DNA of 64,000 nt from Aphelocoma coerulescens (GCF_041296385.1 NC_091020.1:33057001-33121000), one strand, 5' to 3'. Shown: positions 37,760 through 50,529, counted from the stretch's first letter. The notes: generated by a model from the sequence alone, not told the origin. Numbers and translations are program-made.

Positions 37760-37990
37760 CCCGATTAGCTAATTTCTGAAATAACTCTAATTTAGGCTTA
37801 AAGGCTCTGAGGCCATAATGGGGCTGCATTATGAATCTGATTGTCTGAAGTTAACGCTCTCTTTTTATTCATTTGTCTAGTAATTTATTTGTAAAAAGTA
37901 AGCAAACTGAAATGAGCAGGCAATCAGCTGCCCTGACACACTATTTTACCCAAGGGTATTCTCCAGGAACGGAGGCAGACTATTTCAGCC
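37760..37990. promoter_or_regulatory. Candidate conserved non-coding element
   Basis: Unique sequence with CCCCGATTAGCTAATTTCTG near 37759-37778, ACTCTAATTTAGGC, GCATTATGAATCTGATTGTC and GTCTAGTAATTTATTTG. A CpG is retained at GTTAACGCTC. It is not explained by a repeat or a reading frame. Confidence 0.35.
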
Positions 37991-38901
37991 ATACAATGTA
38001 ATATTTATACCTCCATCATGAGAAGAACTCATGACCTTACTCCTAGATGTAATGAAAAGGTATATATTAAAAAAATAACCCTCTCTTTATAATGAAAGAC
38101 GTTGCAATACCCCAAACTCTAATACAAGTGGACAGAGATATTTTGAGGCATTGCAGGATGTATTCCATTGGAGAAATATTCATCAGCCAGTCTCTATGTA
38201 CCGAAGAGCACCCGCACAGAGCAGTTTTTGGGGGAGTTTCCTTACATTTGGGCAGCTGTGAATTCAACTTTTCTGTGCTGTTTGTACTGAGACATATCAG
38301 CCCGACCTTTTTTACACAGATCCTCACTTTTTGTATAATTTGTGAGCAGGCAAAAGCAGTCATTGATGAGAAGCATCTCTTCTTTCTCAAACCCAACCAG
38401 GCAGCAGGAAAAAAATACCTCGTGGCTTCCCTGTCCTCTCAGAGTCACTAATCAGGAATAACTGGATAAATGGGGCAGGCTGTGGGCAGTCCAAAAGATG
38501 AAGAAAAAGCAGAGAGGAAATTTTCTCTTGGGAGGAGCTTTTTGAGAGCTTCCTCTCTCACTGCTGCAGCGGCAGGATGGGGGGAGATCCTGGCCGGGGT
38601 GCTACAAACAGCAGGGGAGTTTTAATTGTCCAGGGCAAGAAGAAATCTTCCAAGGATTCTCCTATTATGCAGGGTAGGCCTTGTAAAAACACCCTGCAGA
38701 AGATACTCTCATGACTATACTGGGAGTAGAACTAACTCTTGCAAAATGCAGTATTTTGCCCTCAGCCCCATGCAAATTCAGTTGGGTTTCTCCTGAAGGA
38801 GGTGATAATAGCTAGAAACAGAATTTGGGGCACGATGCATGAGTCTGTAAAGGTCTGAGAGTGGTGGGTAAGCACCAAACATGGAGTTCTGCTTGTATGA
38901 A
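37991..38901. other. Unique non-coding sequence, no feature recognised
   Basis: Opposite-strand frames at 38067-38451 overlap and are unrecognised. Nothing else stands out. Confidence 0.5.
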
Positions 38902-38958
38902 ATTAATAATAATAATAATAACAACAACAACAACGACAATAATAAAATAATAATAAAA
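38902..38958. repeat. Compound (AAT)n/(AAC)n trinucleotide repeat
   Basis: AAT units switch to AAC units, then one GAC, then AAT units again, with an extra A near 38945. This produces spurious poly-Asn, poly-Leu and poly-Ile frames on the two strands. Confidence 0.95.
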
Positions 38959-38961
38959 AAC

Positions 38962-39269
38962 AGAGGTTCCAGGCACAAACCAGGAGTGAACTGCAGCTGT
39001 GCTCCCTCCTCCATCCCTGTGCACAGCCCAGAGCCCTGCCCAGGCTCATGGACACATCTTTTAGGGTAATTCCAGGGCAGAAGTAAAAAGCACATAATAA
39101 GATGAAAGACAGTCTGCACCCGTGTTTCTCCTTGCTGGAGCCACGACCACTGAAAAGAGAATATTGTTCCTGTAACAAAGGTGGATATTGTGAACCCAAG
39201 CAGATGATGATGAACATTGGCAAGAGAGTTCCTGTATCAGCCAGCAGGAAGGCTAAATTATACCAGGGA
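38962..39269. other. Unique non-coding sequence
   Basis: No feature is recognised between the trinucleotide repeat and the next candidate element. Confidence 0.5.
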
Positions 39270-39760
39270 AAAATTAGGATTAAAATAGCTATATGATTAA
39301 TTTCCTATTTCACCTGGAATAAATAAACCTTTACCTCAGTAACTATTGTTATAATAGCTGGGCTGGTATGCTGGTATCTGCTAAAGAGCTAACATATTTA
39401 GTTTTATTGTTTTGTCAAAATATTAAGAATATCAATATATCTCCATAATTCAGTGTTATACAAAGAAGCATTTTTGTGCCATATATAGCAAAGATTGTAT
39501 TATACTTTTGAGATCATAGGTAATGATGACAAAGTGATCTGTGTTCAATTTCAGCATTAATGTCTGGTTTGAACAAAGCCTGAAATATGGTCTGGGAGCT
39601 AAGAGGCTTTAATATTAAGATCTTTAACTGTAATTTATGTGACAGAAGATAGGGTTTAGCATAATAAAATGTAATGGGCTCCTCGAATGAAGAGGACTAA
39701 GAGACAATTGAAAACAAGGTAAAAATGGTAAATTATAAATAACAGTAAATTTACCTTTAT
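39270..39760. promoter_or_regulatory. Candidate conserved non-coding block
   Basis: Unique, AT-rich and motif-dense: CTATATGATTAATTTCC, ACTATTGTTATAATAGC with a SOX-like ATTGTT, ATAGGTAATGATGACAAAGT, TTTGAACAAAGCCTG (SOX/TCF-like) and AGGCTTTAATATTAAG. A CpG is retained in CTCCTCGAATGAAG. No repeat or continuous frame accounts for it. Confidence 0.4.
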
Positions 39761-42700
39761 GTTGTTACTTCATTTATTTTTGATTTGTTAGACAGGCTCT
39801 GTAATTTTTCATTTTGCTACATTTGGAACCAGGCATTTCTGCACCTCAGGAATAATGGGTTGAAGGCACAGCAATACTGTTGGGCCACTCTTAAGAAAAC
39901 TGTATTAGGGCTCCAAACAGAAAACCTCTTTTCCTCCAAAATTTGTAATTTACCTGTAAAAATTCAGCTTGAGTTGAATTTCAGCACATAAATGTGCTCA
40001 CGTGGTGAGCAAATGCACTTGTTCATTTTACCTCCAAAATCAGTTTGGGTTTTTTTGAAGTTGCTTAAGTGTAAAAAATGAAGAACATCTGTAACATTTT
40101 TCAACATTTGTTGGAAATCAGGGTGTTGAAAGGAAAATAACTTTAATAATGAGCTGCTCTTTTTGCAAGGTGTATTTTGCAAATTGTTTGTGGATGGGGA
40201 CAACTGTCTGGAGTTTCTCCCCGTTACATCTGTGATTCTGCACAGGGAGCACCACACACTGAAATGGAAAGTGGGCCTTAAGAATTTATCTGAAAGATTA
40301 CTGGAATGGATGGAAACCTCTCCATTTTTAAACATCTCTCTCTGGGCCAGGCCTTGTGAGCCCTGCAATGCCATGTCTGGAAGAAATAAAGTAAATCAGC
40401 AAAAACAATCTGATCTGTGTTGCTTCTTGTGTTCTGTTCCAGCTCTGGGACTTCTACCAGTCCAGCATCCTTTATCCTTTCTTTCTGTAGGGACAGTGGC
40501 TAAAAGGGCAGCCTGTTCCTGCAGTCTGCTTTGAAGATGGCCAAATTCAGTCTCTGTGTGTCTCCTTTTTTTGCAGTAGCTCAATAGTGGGGGGTTTTTT
40601 TAAGTCTGTGGAAATTAAAATAATTTTTCTCCTCTAGATTTCTGTCTAATTCCTGCCCTTTCTGAGGTTTAACTCTTGGTTAAGTCCCCAGGTTTGGGGT
40701 TGCACTCCCAAAGCCTTGTTTCATCCCTTTGCAAGTCCCATCTACTTTTTTTCTCCCAATGTGTAATTTTATATTACTGATCTACAAGAAAATTGTTCAT
40801 GCTGCTCATGGTCAAAGACAGAGGCTCCTGGTGCCAAAGACTTGGGGTTTTCTCTTTCCTCATATTTTAGATTTTTGTCTTGGTCTGGTCCAAAATTGGT
40901 GATAGGGAGAAATAAGACTGTGTCCGTGTGGTATTTGTAAAGAAACAAAGTGTTTGTTAAAAGTAGATGGTTTTATTTTTTTTTTTCCCAATGGCTGCAT
41001 TCCATAAAAGCTCTCCAGGGAAAATGCAAATCTTACAGGGAATGTAATGTTTACTTTCATTGCAGCAAAATAACCAGCAGTAAAAACATGAGAGAAAGCA
41101 GGGAGGTGAAGCAGATCCTTGTGTAGAACAATTAGAGAAGACAGTGACCCAATAATATTCACAGTCCTGGATAAGGATCCTCCTCCTCCAGGGCTTGGAC
41201 CAGTGCAGAACAGAAGTGGTGGTTCCTGCCCCACATACCCCAGGGAGCAGCTTGGGTCATTTCCATGGACACGAAGAGGGAAGAGCTCAGTGATTCCTGA
41301 GGGCAGCTTCACCCCTACATTTTATGTTACAAATTATTTATATACCTGGTACAGGGCAATGGCCTCATAATATCCTTTTGTGTACAACTGGCCTGATCTA
41401 GAGACCATGGAAATATTTGGAAAGCCTCCTCTTGTTTTCTATATAAACTGGAGTGGAGCCTCACAGAAGCAGAAATCAAGCCTGAGATTAGTTCAAAGGA
41501 AAGTCTGTGGCATTTCAAAGAGGTAACCCTGATGAAATATGAATCAAAATAAATACAAGGTTTTAATAATAATTAATAAAACATGCTGTGAATACCTTAT
41601 AAATGAGTGATACATAATGAATGAGTCATACAAATGTATTCATTAGCTAAAATTATCATACATAATAATTACATTTTCTGAAAAATTTATGATGGGGGAA
41701 AGTCTTTCCTTGGATATATTTGTGGAGCTTTTGCTAACTTCAGTGCAGACACACGTGTGTACTCAAGGCTGGAACGTGGCCCTGAGTGTGTGGGTATTGT
41801 CACATTAATAATTCTGGGAAGGTACTTCCATGCTCTAAGAAGTATATAAATTCCTCCTGCTGTATTTCTTATTTAAAAACCATGCTGTGTGTTAAATGAA
41901 ATTCTGTAGCCCAAGGAATCTTTGCTGCAAACCTCTGCGTAAGTGAAAACTACAGGAAACATGATTAATAGGAATTTTTTTGTTTTGTTTTGATTGACTT
42001 TTCTTAGACTTCAGCTGTCCACATATGAAGGCACATAACAGCCATGAGCATATTGCTTAGCCAAGTGTTTTATTAAATTTGCCTCTGGAGTGAGTGAGGG
42101 CTCTGTTTAGGAGTTCTTTGACTTCTGTGGGGTGCAGAGCTCCAGAGCTGATCCCAGGGATGATCAGTGCTTCTGCAGCTTTTCCTGGCCATGACTTCCA
42201 GATGGTTCAGAGGGGTAATGAATAGTAAAAGAGACTGTCAGGTATTTTATCATATGAAAATCTGCTTCTGTGCTTGGAATATTGTCTAAAATCGAGCTCT
42301 TGTCCAGGAAAGTTGTGCATAGGTGCTGCTGCCATTAGAAAGGATGTCTGCCTGAACTGACTTTCAGATCAAACTAAAAAAATCTATACATTGAACTAAA
42401 TTCTCAGATAGGCCCAGCAACTGCCATCATGGTTTTCTGCCAGTCCCCTCTGGTGCCTGGCTCTCTCTATCTGTGTGATCAAGGGACCTGTCTCCCCAGT
42501 GCTGAATTTTCTCCAGCTCCTTGTGAGAGCTTATTCTCCTAGGCATGCCTACAAAGAGGATGCCTTCCCTCCCTGGGAGAACTGGCAATATCAGATAGGT
42601 GTGCAGCATTCAAAAGTTAAGCAGAAATGGGGAGGAGATCAAAGGTTATCAACAGCAGCGAGCTTTGATGAAGATTGTAGAGGAGAAAAGTAAAGGCTGA

Positions 42701-43234
42701 TTTCAGGACATGGCCATTGTATTCAGTTCCAGTTACAAAATAGGGGAATTTGAGGATCAGATATGCAAGTGCAGGTGGTGGAGGACTGTAGCAACACAGT
42801 CAAAGAGTTTGAAAGAAATCCAAAGATTTTTTTTTAGAACAAAATACTTATAATTTATTCACCTGGGAAATGATATTCCTTTCCTGTCTTATCAACAGAT
42901 CACATTTCTGCTCCTGTGAAATCTGACCCCGGGCTGGAAGGCACAAGATAGTGCAGATGGAAGGATTTTGCTTTGCTTCCCCAAAATGAGAGACGTGCCC
43001 TCCCTGTGCTGCAGCCAAATGATCCCACAGCCCTGGGCCAGAGAGCCCGAGTGATGCGAGGGAAGATCCCCAACGCCTTTCCAGCGAGACGTGTAAAATC
43101 CACACCACACATTTCTCGGGATCGTTTCAGCAGACTGGACAATTACTGCTCCAGATTAATAAGTGTGTTTTAAACACAACGACACGTGTCTAAAATAAAC
43201 ACGCTTTCCTTATTAATTGCGGAAATTTGCCGTG
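39761..43234. other. Unique non-coding sequence, no feature recognised
   Basis: Frames at 39964-40374, 40163-40534 and 40860-41312 overlap on opposite strands and are unrecognised. Homopolymer T occurs near 40974-40987. Positions 41520-41700 are AT-rich. No CR1 copy was found here. Confidence 0.5.
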
Positions 43235-43312
43235 ACACCGTAGCAGAGTGGCTCTGGCGTAACAGGTTTTAGGATTTGATTACAGCACCATCTACTGGGT
43301 ATGGAACTTCTC
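43235..43312 (+). mobile_element. MIR-like tRNA-derived SINE relic
   Basis: TAGCAGAGTGG at 43241-43251 matches the MIR/tRNA A-box (TAGCATAGTGG) at 10 of 11 positions. GGATTTGATTACAGC near 43272 is a degenerate B-box region, and CACCATCTACTGGGTATGG then ACTT follow the MIR CCACTTACTAGCTGTGTGAC region. The A-to-B-box distance is shorter than in intact MIR, implying a deletion. Assignment is by eye from remembered consensus and is tentative. Confidence 0.42.
43283..43299 (-). promoter_or_regulatory. Candidate CTCF binding site
   Basis: The minus strand reads CCAGTAGATGGTGCTG. It fits every position of the CTCF core consensus CCASYAGRKGG, with GTGCT following where GCRSY is usual. It lies inside the MIR-like relic. 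Chance matches to an 11-position degenerate motif are expected at low frequency in 64 kb, so binding is unproven. Confidence 0.45.
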
Positions 43313-46052
43313 CTTTCCCCAAAGCCTTTCCTTTGCAGTAAAAGTCAAGAATCACTTTCACAAGATGATTCAAGGGAAAAAAAAAAGTCATTTCATTAAG
43401 GTCTAAACTCCAGGGCTCTTGAAATCATTAGCTTCAGAGGGATTCAGCTCTTTCTGGTGATGCTCACCTAGAATCATATTTAAATAACCATCTTGGACTC
43501 GGTGATGAAAAACAGATCTAAAGAGTGAGACAGCATGTTTGCCTCAATACCTTTCTTGTAATTATAACAGAGGATCATGCATTTAACTAACAAGGGCGTT
43601 ACAGCGCTGAGTGGGTGTGCCTAGGCAGGTAGGAGTGAGCAAATAAATGTGATGTCCTCAGGCAAACCACTGAATGGCAGCAGAAAGCATTGAATTAATT
43701 TAAAGAAAGGAATTTTACTTAAGGGATTAATCAGTTAGACTTAACTCATAACATGTAATAGGAATCCCTTGTATTACTTGCAAAAAAATTGATTTCCTCC
43801 CGGAGAGGGATATGTTCAAAAGCTGATTAGTGGAAGTAGTGTTTAGAATATTTGCATTCCCCAATGATTGTTAATTTTGCACATAATCCAGACTCCCACT
43901 GACTTTTACACAGCTGTGAGTGTTCTGGACAGAACCCTGCTATCATCTGAGGAGGGCTGGATGCCATCTGTCAGTACCACGGTCCTTCTGCGGCAACTGC
44001 TCAAGGGGTGCTGCTCAACACAAGCCTCTAATGCAAAACCTTCTGTAGTAGATGGCACTCTGTGCCCATAAACTGATTTCTTGTACCCTTTCCCTGGGGA
44101 ATTTTGGGGAAAGAATGACATATAGCTGTTACTAGCGGAGCTGGCAACAGTAGGAGCTGATCCAGGAAGTTCCGTCCTCTTGGAGTCTTGGTCCTTGGGG
44201 CAAAATTTGGTTTCTTGAACCACCAGGGTGGCAGGTGTGGCATCCAAAAGCACCCCACAGCCCTTCTGCTCTCCATTCCCAATTGCTATTGCCTATAAAC
44301 ACTGGCCATGGCACCGTGCTGTGCTGTGATGGATGAACAAGTACAAAAAGTCCCCTCCTGAGTGACCTTGTTCTCCATCTCATCGAGTCAGGTGCCACTT
44401 TTAACCTGGGACTGTGGAACTATATGAACAAACCCCAAAAGGTTGTCTAAGTCCAAAAGGGCAGCTCATTTGCCCTTTTCATACACTGGTACTTGATTAA
44501 TTCTTCCCTGAGCTATTCTGTGGTGTTGGAAGACAAGTTCACACTTCCTAATGGAAAAATACCAAACCAAAACAGAAATAAACTAAATTCTACTTTGAAA
44601 TCACACTTATGTGGGGAAATACAAAATCCTGTCCAGGTAAGAAAATGAAATCCTGTGCACTGTGCAGTAATATGTGGGAGTTGGGAATGAGCTCTCACTG
44701 CTACATCATGGGATTATTTTTGTTCATATCAGAATAGCCAGGAATAGCTCTGCCAGCTGTCTGAGGCAAAGAACAACTGTGAAAGGTGGCCTGAGCAGCA
44801 TCCTCAGCACTGTCACCTTTCCCTCAGCATCTGATGCTGGGGGGCAGCTGGAGGAGCTGCGAGACACCCTCACCTCTCAGCAAATCCAAGCATGCAAGCC
44901 TAGCATAGGATTACTGATGGTCTCAGCTGGGTGCACTTCTGAAAAACCATCCAAGGCATCTCCTTTGACTGAACAGGACTCCAGATGTCCCTCAGTTTCT
45001 ACCAGAACATTTCACCAGATGTCTAAACCTTAATTTCTGCGGTTAAACTTGTTTATTATTTCACTAAACACATCAAGTATTTAGTTTTTATTTCACATCA
45101 AGTTTCTCATCTTCCTATTTTTCTGTGAAAGGCTTCAACATGTCTGAAGGCTGTTAAATATTTCTGCTTGGTCTATTGAATTTCTGTGGTTTCACTCTGA
45201 TGAAAATCCCATGTGAAATTGTATTCTTTGCATAAGATGACCTAATAGCTCATGTAAGATTCTTTTAGGGTGAATGAAGGATGAACTCATCCCCAATCCA
45301 AGCTTTTTGTGGTTGTGCTCATGAGGGAGAAGCTGGAAGATCAAGCTTCAGGTTTTGAAAATGTTCACATGCAAATCTTTGGCATATTCCAGTGAAAAAC
45401 ATTTTATATTTGTACAAGTATGAACACAGCAGTTGGACCAAGTTATTTATTGTTGAGACCTATGACACATATATCATTAATTTTGTCTTTGTTCTATTAG
45501 TAAGGGGTTTTTTTCCTTGCACATTTGATTAGTGGAGGTCTCTACTGGATAGGGCAGTGGTGCAGCAGGACTTTGGTTTGGGGTACTAAATTGTAGAAAT
45601 TTGTTTATTTTAGTTAATACCAGCATATTTTGTTATTGGGTGCTAAAGCCTGAATGCTGTATTGCAGGATCCTTCTGAAGTCCATCTGTTCCAAAAGGCT
45701 TATGAGCCAGTTTGGAAGTAAATTGTTAATTCCACTTTGATCATAGTAAAGGAGAGCTTTTGCTTGCCAAAAACAATGTTTAGATGTCCTTTGCTTTTTG
45801 GTAGTCTGCTGTGGCAGACAATGGAGTAACCCCAGGGGGAATACAAAGGAAGTATGGCATGATAAAAGTGATGGTAAAAGGAGTTTTTATCTGTCTATTT
45901 ATCCATGATCTACCCACCTGTAGATTCACTGCAATTCATTTCTTACTACTTTGCTTGCTATTTTTAAGCATTTAATATTTATATTTAGTATTAGAATTCA
46001 TCTAGTGCTACAATAATTCTCCTAATTCTTGCTGTCCTCTGAGGCATACGGG
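43313..46052. other. Unique non-coding sequence, no feature recognised
   Basis: Opposite-strand frames at 43868-44398 and 44674-45033 are unrecognised. Positions 43560-43640 keep a few CpGs (GGGCGTTACAGCGCTGAG) but no further support for an element is visible. Confidence 0.5.
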
Positions 46053-46100
46053 GAGCTGAAGGAAAATCTGGGAGAGCTGAAGGGAAATCTGGGAGAGCTG
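46053..46100. repeat. Two-unit tandem duplication of about 24 bp
   Basis: GAGCTGAAGGAAAATCTGGG is followed directly by GAGCTGAAGGGAAATCTGGG, each ending in AGA, then GAGCTGAG. The units differ by one base. It is a small local duplication with no coding meaning that I can see. Confidence 0.85.
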
Positions 46101-48383
46101 AGCCTTTCCTGAAAGGCCTTTTAGCTTGATGGAGAGCAAAGGGCTGAGGGTGATTGTGTGGATGAGGATGGTACCTGTGGTGACAAATGGCAATTCCCTC
46201 ACGTTTGGCCGCCTCGCCCGACAGGGACTTCACACTTGTTATTTTCAGGATTATTTTGTCCCGCGTTCCACCTGGCAATAGATCCTCTCTGAAAGGTATT
46301 ATAACACGTTTTTCTCAGAGGAGACTGAAGCCAGTGGAGGAAATGGGGCTACCTGATGAAATATCCTGCTTAGTTCAACTGGTGGTAGAATGTTTAAATC
46401 CAGCACCTCCAGAATGGAACATCTACATTTGTGAGAAGAAAGTGGCCTTGCCTGTGCCTTCAGAGAGGTGTGTAAAGGAATGATGTTTGATCTGAGGCAA
46501 TCCCATGAAAAATATTCAGGACCATGGGAAGACAAAATGCCTCTTTCCATATGTATGAGCTTTACTAAGCTAGCAATCCACAGTTTAAAGAACTTTTTTA
46601 AATTTAATAAAGAGGTTATTTTAAACTTAGATCTGCAAAACACTCATACCTCCAGCACATTGCCTCAGTGAAATATCCCTCTACATGAAAATATAGACAG
46701 TTAGTTTTTTCTTCCAAAGTGAAACACTGCAAGGTCTTTCATTACTGGTTTATTATGCTTTCTGTATCTTTGCTCATTTTTCACCAGTATTGCATTAAGT
46801 ATTGATATTGATTTCTTGTAAATGGTACTGAAATGGATGGCTCACAGTTTTTGTTATTGTTCTGTAGCACTTGTATGTAATTTATTACAGCTGCAATGGA
46901 ACCTGCCCCTTGCTGCCAGGGTTTAAATTAAATGTGCCATGTTTTGGCCCCTAGTAGTCACATACATTTCTCATTTTGGATCTGAAAGCGTTATGTGTGG
47001 AGCAACTTTTTTAATTACTTCCTTGATATTATTTAAAAAGTTTATTTCAATAATTTTGGTAATTAATATGTAATACATTGGTTGAATTAATGGCATTTTT
47101 CTTTTCCATTACAGAGACTAATTGCTGACCTGTAAAAATAACATGGAGTAGCTGGTAGTCATGACTGGCTTTCCTCTTTCTGGGAGAAAAATGGGAAATC
47201 AGCTCATAACATTTTCAGTGAGTGTTGGATCTAAGTCTTTACTTGTGCATGGACTCCCCAAAAGGTCATAATGAAAGAAAAGGGTATTGATGATGAGGAG
47301 GGACATCCCAGCTGCAAGGACATTTCTTTGGACCACACTTTAATGCAGTGGACTTAGTTTTGGCCCAAAACTTGACTTGGAACCATCAATTAACTTGATT
47401 TTATGAGAATGAAGCTGCAGCACTGACAAAAATGAAGTAAAGCAAAGAAAGTCCCCACACCAACTATCTCTCTACATGTGGTTCCTTCATGGAGGGATTG
47501 TAGAGAAAATAATATTGGGAGAATACCAGTGGTTTTAACAAAAAAACCCCAACTGATAGAATGATAGAACAGTATCAACACATTGATGCTGAGAGACACT
47601 TTTTGTATATTTCCCAGTTTTATTTGCTGCTATTTCATTAGAAATAGAAGTTGCTCTTCTGGCAGGGAGTGAACATTTGTGACTCTGCCCATGGACAAAC
47701 TTCTGCTCTAGGATTTTGGAAGGATTGGGATGAAGGAAGGGGATTTAGTGCTTTGTTTAAGGGTCCCTTTCCTCCTCTTGCTGGCTTTCTGTAGGTGCAT
47801 CTCTGGCTCTGGGCTGTGGGTGTTCCAAGGCCATTAGTGTTGCTGTCATGGAATTGCACTGGTGTAAAGCACTTTTTGCTTGTAACTCATTCCAGAAGTA
47901 ATTTATAATGAAACGAGGAGCTTTTCACACAAGATTAACTGAAACTCTTTACAAAAAGTCTTAGTTCCAGTTCACTGAATAAATCCAATTGCCATTTCAC
48001 AAGCTCTTCTGGGGCATTTCTTCCCCTTGATTTGGGACAACGTCCCTTGCTCTTCCCCTGACAGCTCTAAATAGTTCTGTCCCACTCAGTTCCCTCTGCT
48101 CATCCTGGAGAGAGGCTGGACTCCACAGGCCTTTTTAAGGGAGTTCTTTGAAGCAAAACAGGAATATTTTCACATCAATCACATTTCAAAAAATTCAACG
48201 TTTATGCAACAAAGAGGCTGAAGTCACTGTTTTTAAGGCTGATGTGAACACAAAGAGGACACAGCCATAATTCTCAGGGAACACAAGGTTTTGGCAAGGC
48301 AGGGGATTGCTGCTCCACCACCCTGTGTGTGCTGGGAAGGGCTCTCATGAAATGACACTGCATTTACTAAAAAAATCTTTAAG
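46101..48383. other. Unique non-coding sequence, no feature recognised
   Basis: Positions 46740-47110 are AT-rich with TTAATTACTTCC and GTAATTAATATG. The rest is ordinary. Frames on both strands are unrecognised. Confidence 0.5.
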
Positions 48384-48739
48384 GCACAGAATCATAGAAT
48401 AGTTTGCATTGGAAGAGACTTTTAGAGCTTATCTAATCCTCCCCTTGCCATGGCAGGGACACCTTCCACTATCCCAGGCTGCTCCAAGCCCTGTCCAGCC
48501 TGGCCTTGGGCACTGCCAGGAATCCAGGGGCAGCCACAGCTGCTCTGGGCACCCTGTGCCAAGGCCTGCCCACCCTCACAGGAAAGAAATTTCTTTCTAA
48601 TATCCCATCTATCCCTGCCCTCTGGCTGTGGGAAGCCATTCCCCTTGTCCTGTCACTGCAGACCCTTGTCCAGTGTCCCTCTCCAGCTCTCCTGGAGCCC
48701 CTTTAGGCACCCCAGGTCTGAGAACTGGAAGGTGCTGTC
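48384..48739 (-). mobile_element. CR1 LINE 3'-end fragment
   Basis: The plus strand starts CACAGAATCATAGAAT, two tail octamers in reverse complement, then a diverged AGTTTGCATTGGAAGAGACT. It continues with GCAGGGACACCTTCCACTAT, GGAATCCAGGGGCAGCCACA and CCCCTTTAGGCACCCCAGG to GGAAGGTGCTGTC. The element is sense on the minus strand and 5'-truncated. Confidence 0.94.
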
Positions 48740-50529
48740 GTGATATGGGGAATATCTCCCCTGCCAATCTTTCCCCCCCACTCCTCATGTCTCTCTGTTG
48801 TTTCACCCTAAATAAAAGCCTATTTACACAGCACCACTCCATGTGTAACATATCAAATAATGTGCCAAAAATTCTCTGCTTGATAATGACACAAATTGCT
48901 TTTACTGGGCCTTAGACCCTGGTTGTCAAATCACAGCAAGGCAGTCTCCAACTTGTGATTAATTTTAGCCACTCTATTCACACATTTTTGTTGCACTTAT
49001 ACGATTTGTAGGAAACCTTGAGTTGAAGAAAGTAAGTGGATTTATTGAGAAGATAAAGAAGAAAAAGTCATCTCCTTCTTTAAGTGTTTTTCCCTAAAAG
49101 GCAAATCAGCAACCCAGGGGGCTTGGTTTACCTGTTAGAATGAATTGCTTGTAATTTTTGCTTTATGTTAGCTCGTTCAAGTCCCCTGGGAGCAACAGGT
49201 CCAGACCCCAGAGCTCATATTGCAACAGTGATGATGTGTTTTGCAGCTGGAAAAGCCTGAGCGTCAGAGGTGTTAATCTGATCTATCAGTATTGGTGTCC
49301 CACATCTCAGCCCCGGTGCAGGAAATTAAAGAGTGAGATCTGCAAGGGAACTATTTCATAATGCTTTAAACAAATGAACTCCTTAACATTTTATGATCTC
49401 TGGAAGATTGTTTTGTTGGTAGCAATGCTGTCTGCAGTGGAAAACATTTGCTGGAAAAGCAGTGGCATGGCAGCCACAGCCCAGAAAAACGGCACTGGGG
49501 ACACTTACTTGAGCTTTATCATTACTGGGTAAATTACTCAATCTTTGTCAATTTGGGCTGAGTTGCACGGGAAGAACTGTCCCAAATCTAGGACTGCAGC
49601 TTGCTTTATATGGAGAAATCACTCTCTTCACCCAGTCTTCCTCCCAGGTGTCACCAGGAGCATTTTGCTGATGTGGGCAGTTCACAAACCAAGTAACCTT
49701 CTACATTTTCTCCCCTGCTTGGTTCAGAGGGGTTTGTGATGATACCTGACCATTAAAGCTCTTTGCTGGTTTATGCTATTTAGAATCTTGTCCCTTTCTT
49801 TTATACCATTTCCAGGAAATTTCAATTCCCTTGCCTGCCCCTTTGCCACCCTCTGAACCGCAGAGGGGTGGAGGGAGACATCCAGCCCTGAATCAGCAGG
49901 CTGCAGCTCTCTCTGTGTCTGCAGAGAAATAAATGCAGCCTGTGCTCGGCGAGAGGCTCCCAGCTAACACCTCCCGTTCATTTCCCAGTCCCCCCAAGAG
50001 AAGAAAGGCACATAAAAAGGAAGCAGGAATTCCTCAAGGATAACGGTAATGTACCCTCTCCACAAATTACCAGCAGACCTTTCCAGGAGCTGATCGCCTA
50101 TAAAAATCTTCAGAGGAGTCATTACAGTCATTGAGCTGCTGGGGGTTTATGACTCCTACTCCCCAGAAGGCCAGGCAGGGGTGCCCTGATGCAAACCCAC
50201 GCTGGAGGGGCTGGCAGATGGCTCAGGTGCAGAGGGCACCCTGCAGGCAGTGGGTCTTCCCAGCTGGGCAGGGATGGAGCTGTAAAACCCCCAACATCCA
50301 TGCCTGGAGAGCTGTGAGGGACTCAGAAGCTGCAAGTGTGAGCCTTCCCCCCCTCGAGCAGGAATGGGCTGAGAGCTGCCATCAGCGTGGTGTTGCATGG
50401 ACAGCAAGGAGGAGTTCTGCCAGGTTTTTACCCCAAAGCTCCAGGGGGGATTTGTCCTTCCTCCTCACGCCCCTGCTGCTCAGCTGTGCCTGTGGCTTGG
50501 GGCTGGTGCCTGCCAGACAAGGTGTGTGG
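48740..50529. other. Unique non-coding sequence, no feature recognised
   Basis: The 145-codon frame at 50131-50568 runs partly into the following CR1 and is contradicted by opposite-strand frames. No gene is supported. Confidence 0.5.

Noticed and set aside
38812..39119. Poly-Leu and poly-Val/Ile frames on the minus strand, poly-Asn on the plus strand
   Set aside because: They arise from the compound AAT/AAC repeat.
43241..43282. A-box and B-box-like sequences suggesting a tRNA gene
   Set aside because: The spacing is too short and no cloverleaf is apparent; a MIR-like SINE relic fits better.
44218..44236. CCACCAGGGTGGC as a second CTCF-like site
   Set aside because: It breaks the consensus at one of the core G positions, and no supporting context is visible.
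46053..46100. G-quadruplex
   Set aside because: The GGG tracts are separated by loops much longer than those that give stable quadruplexes.
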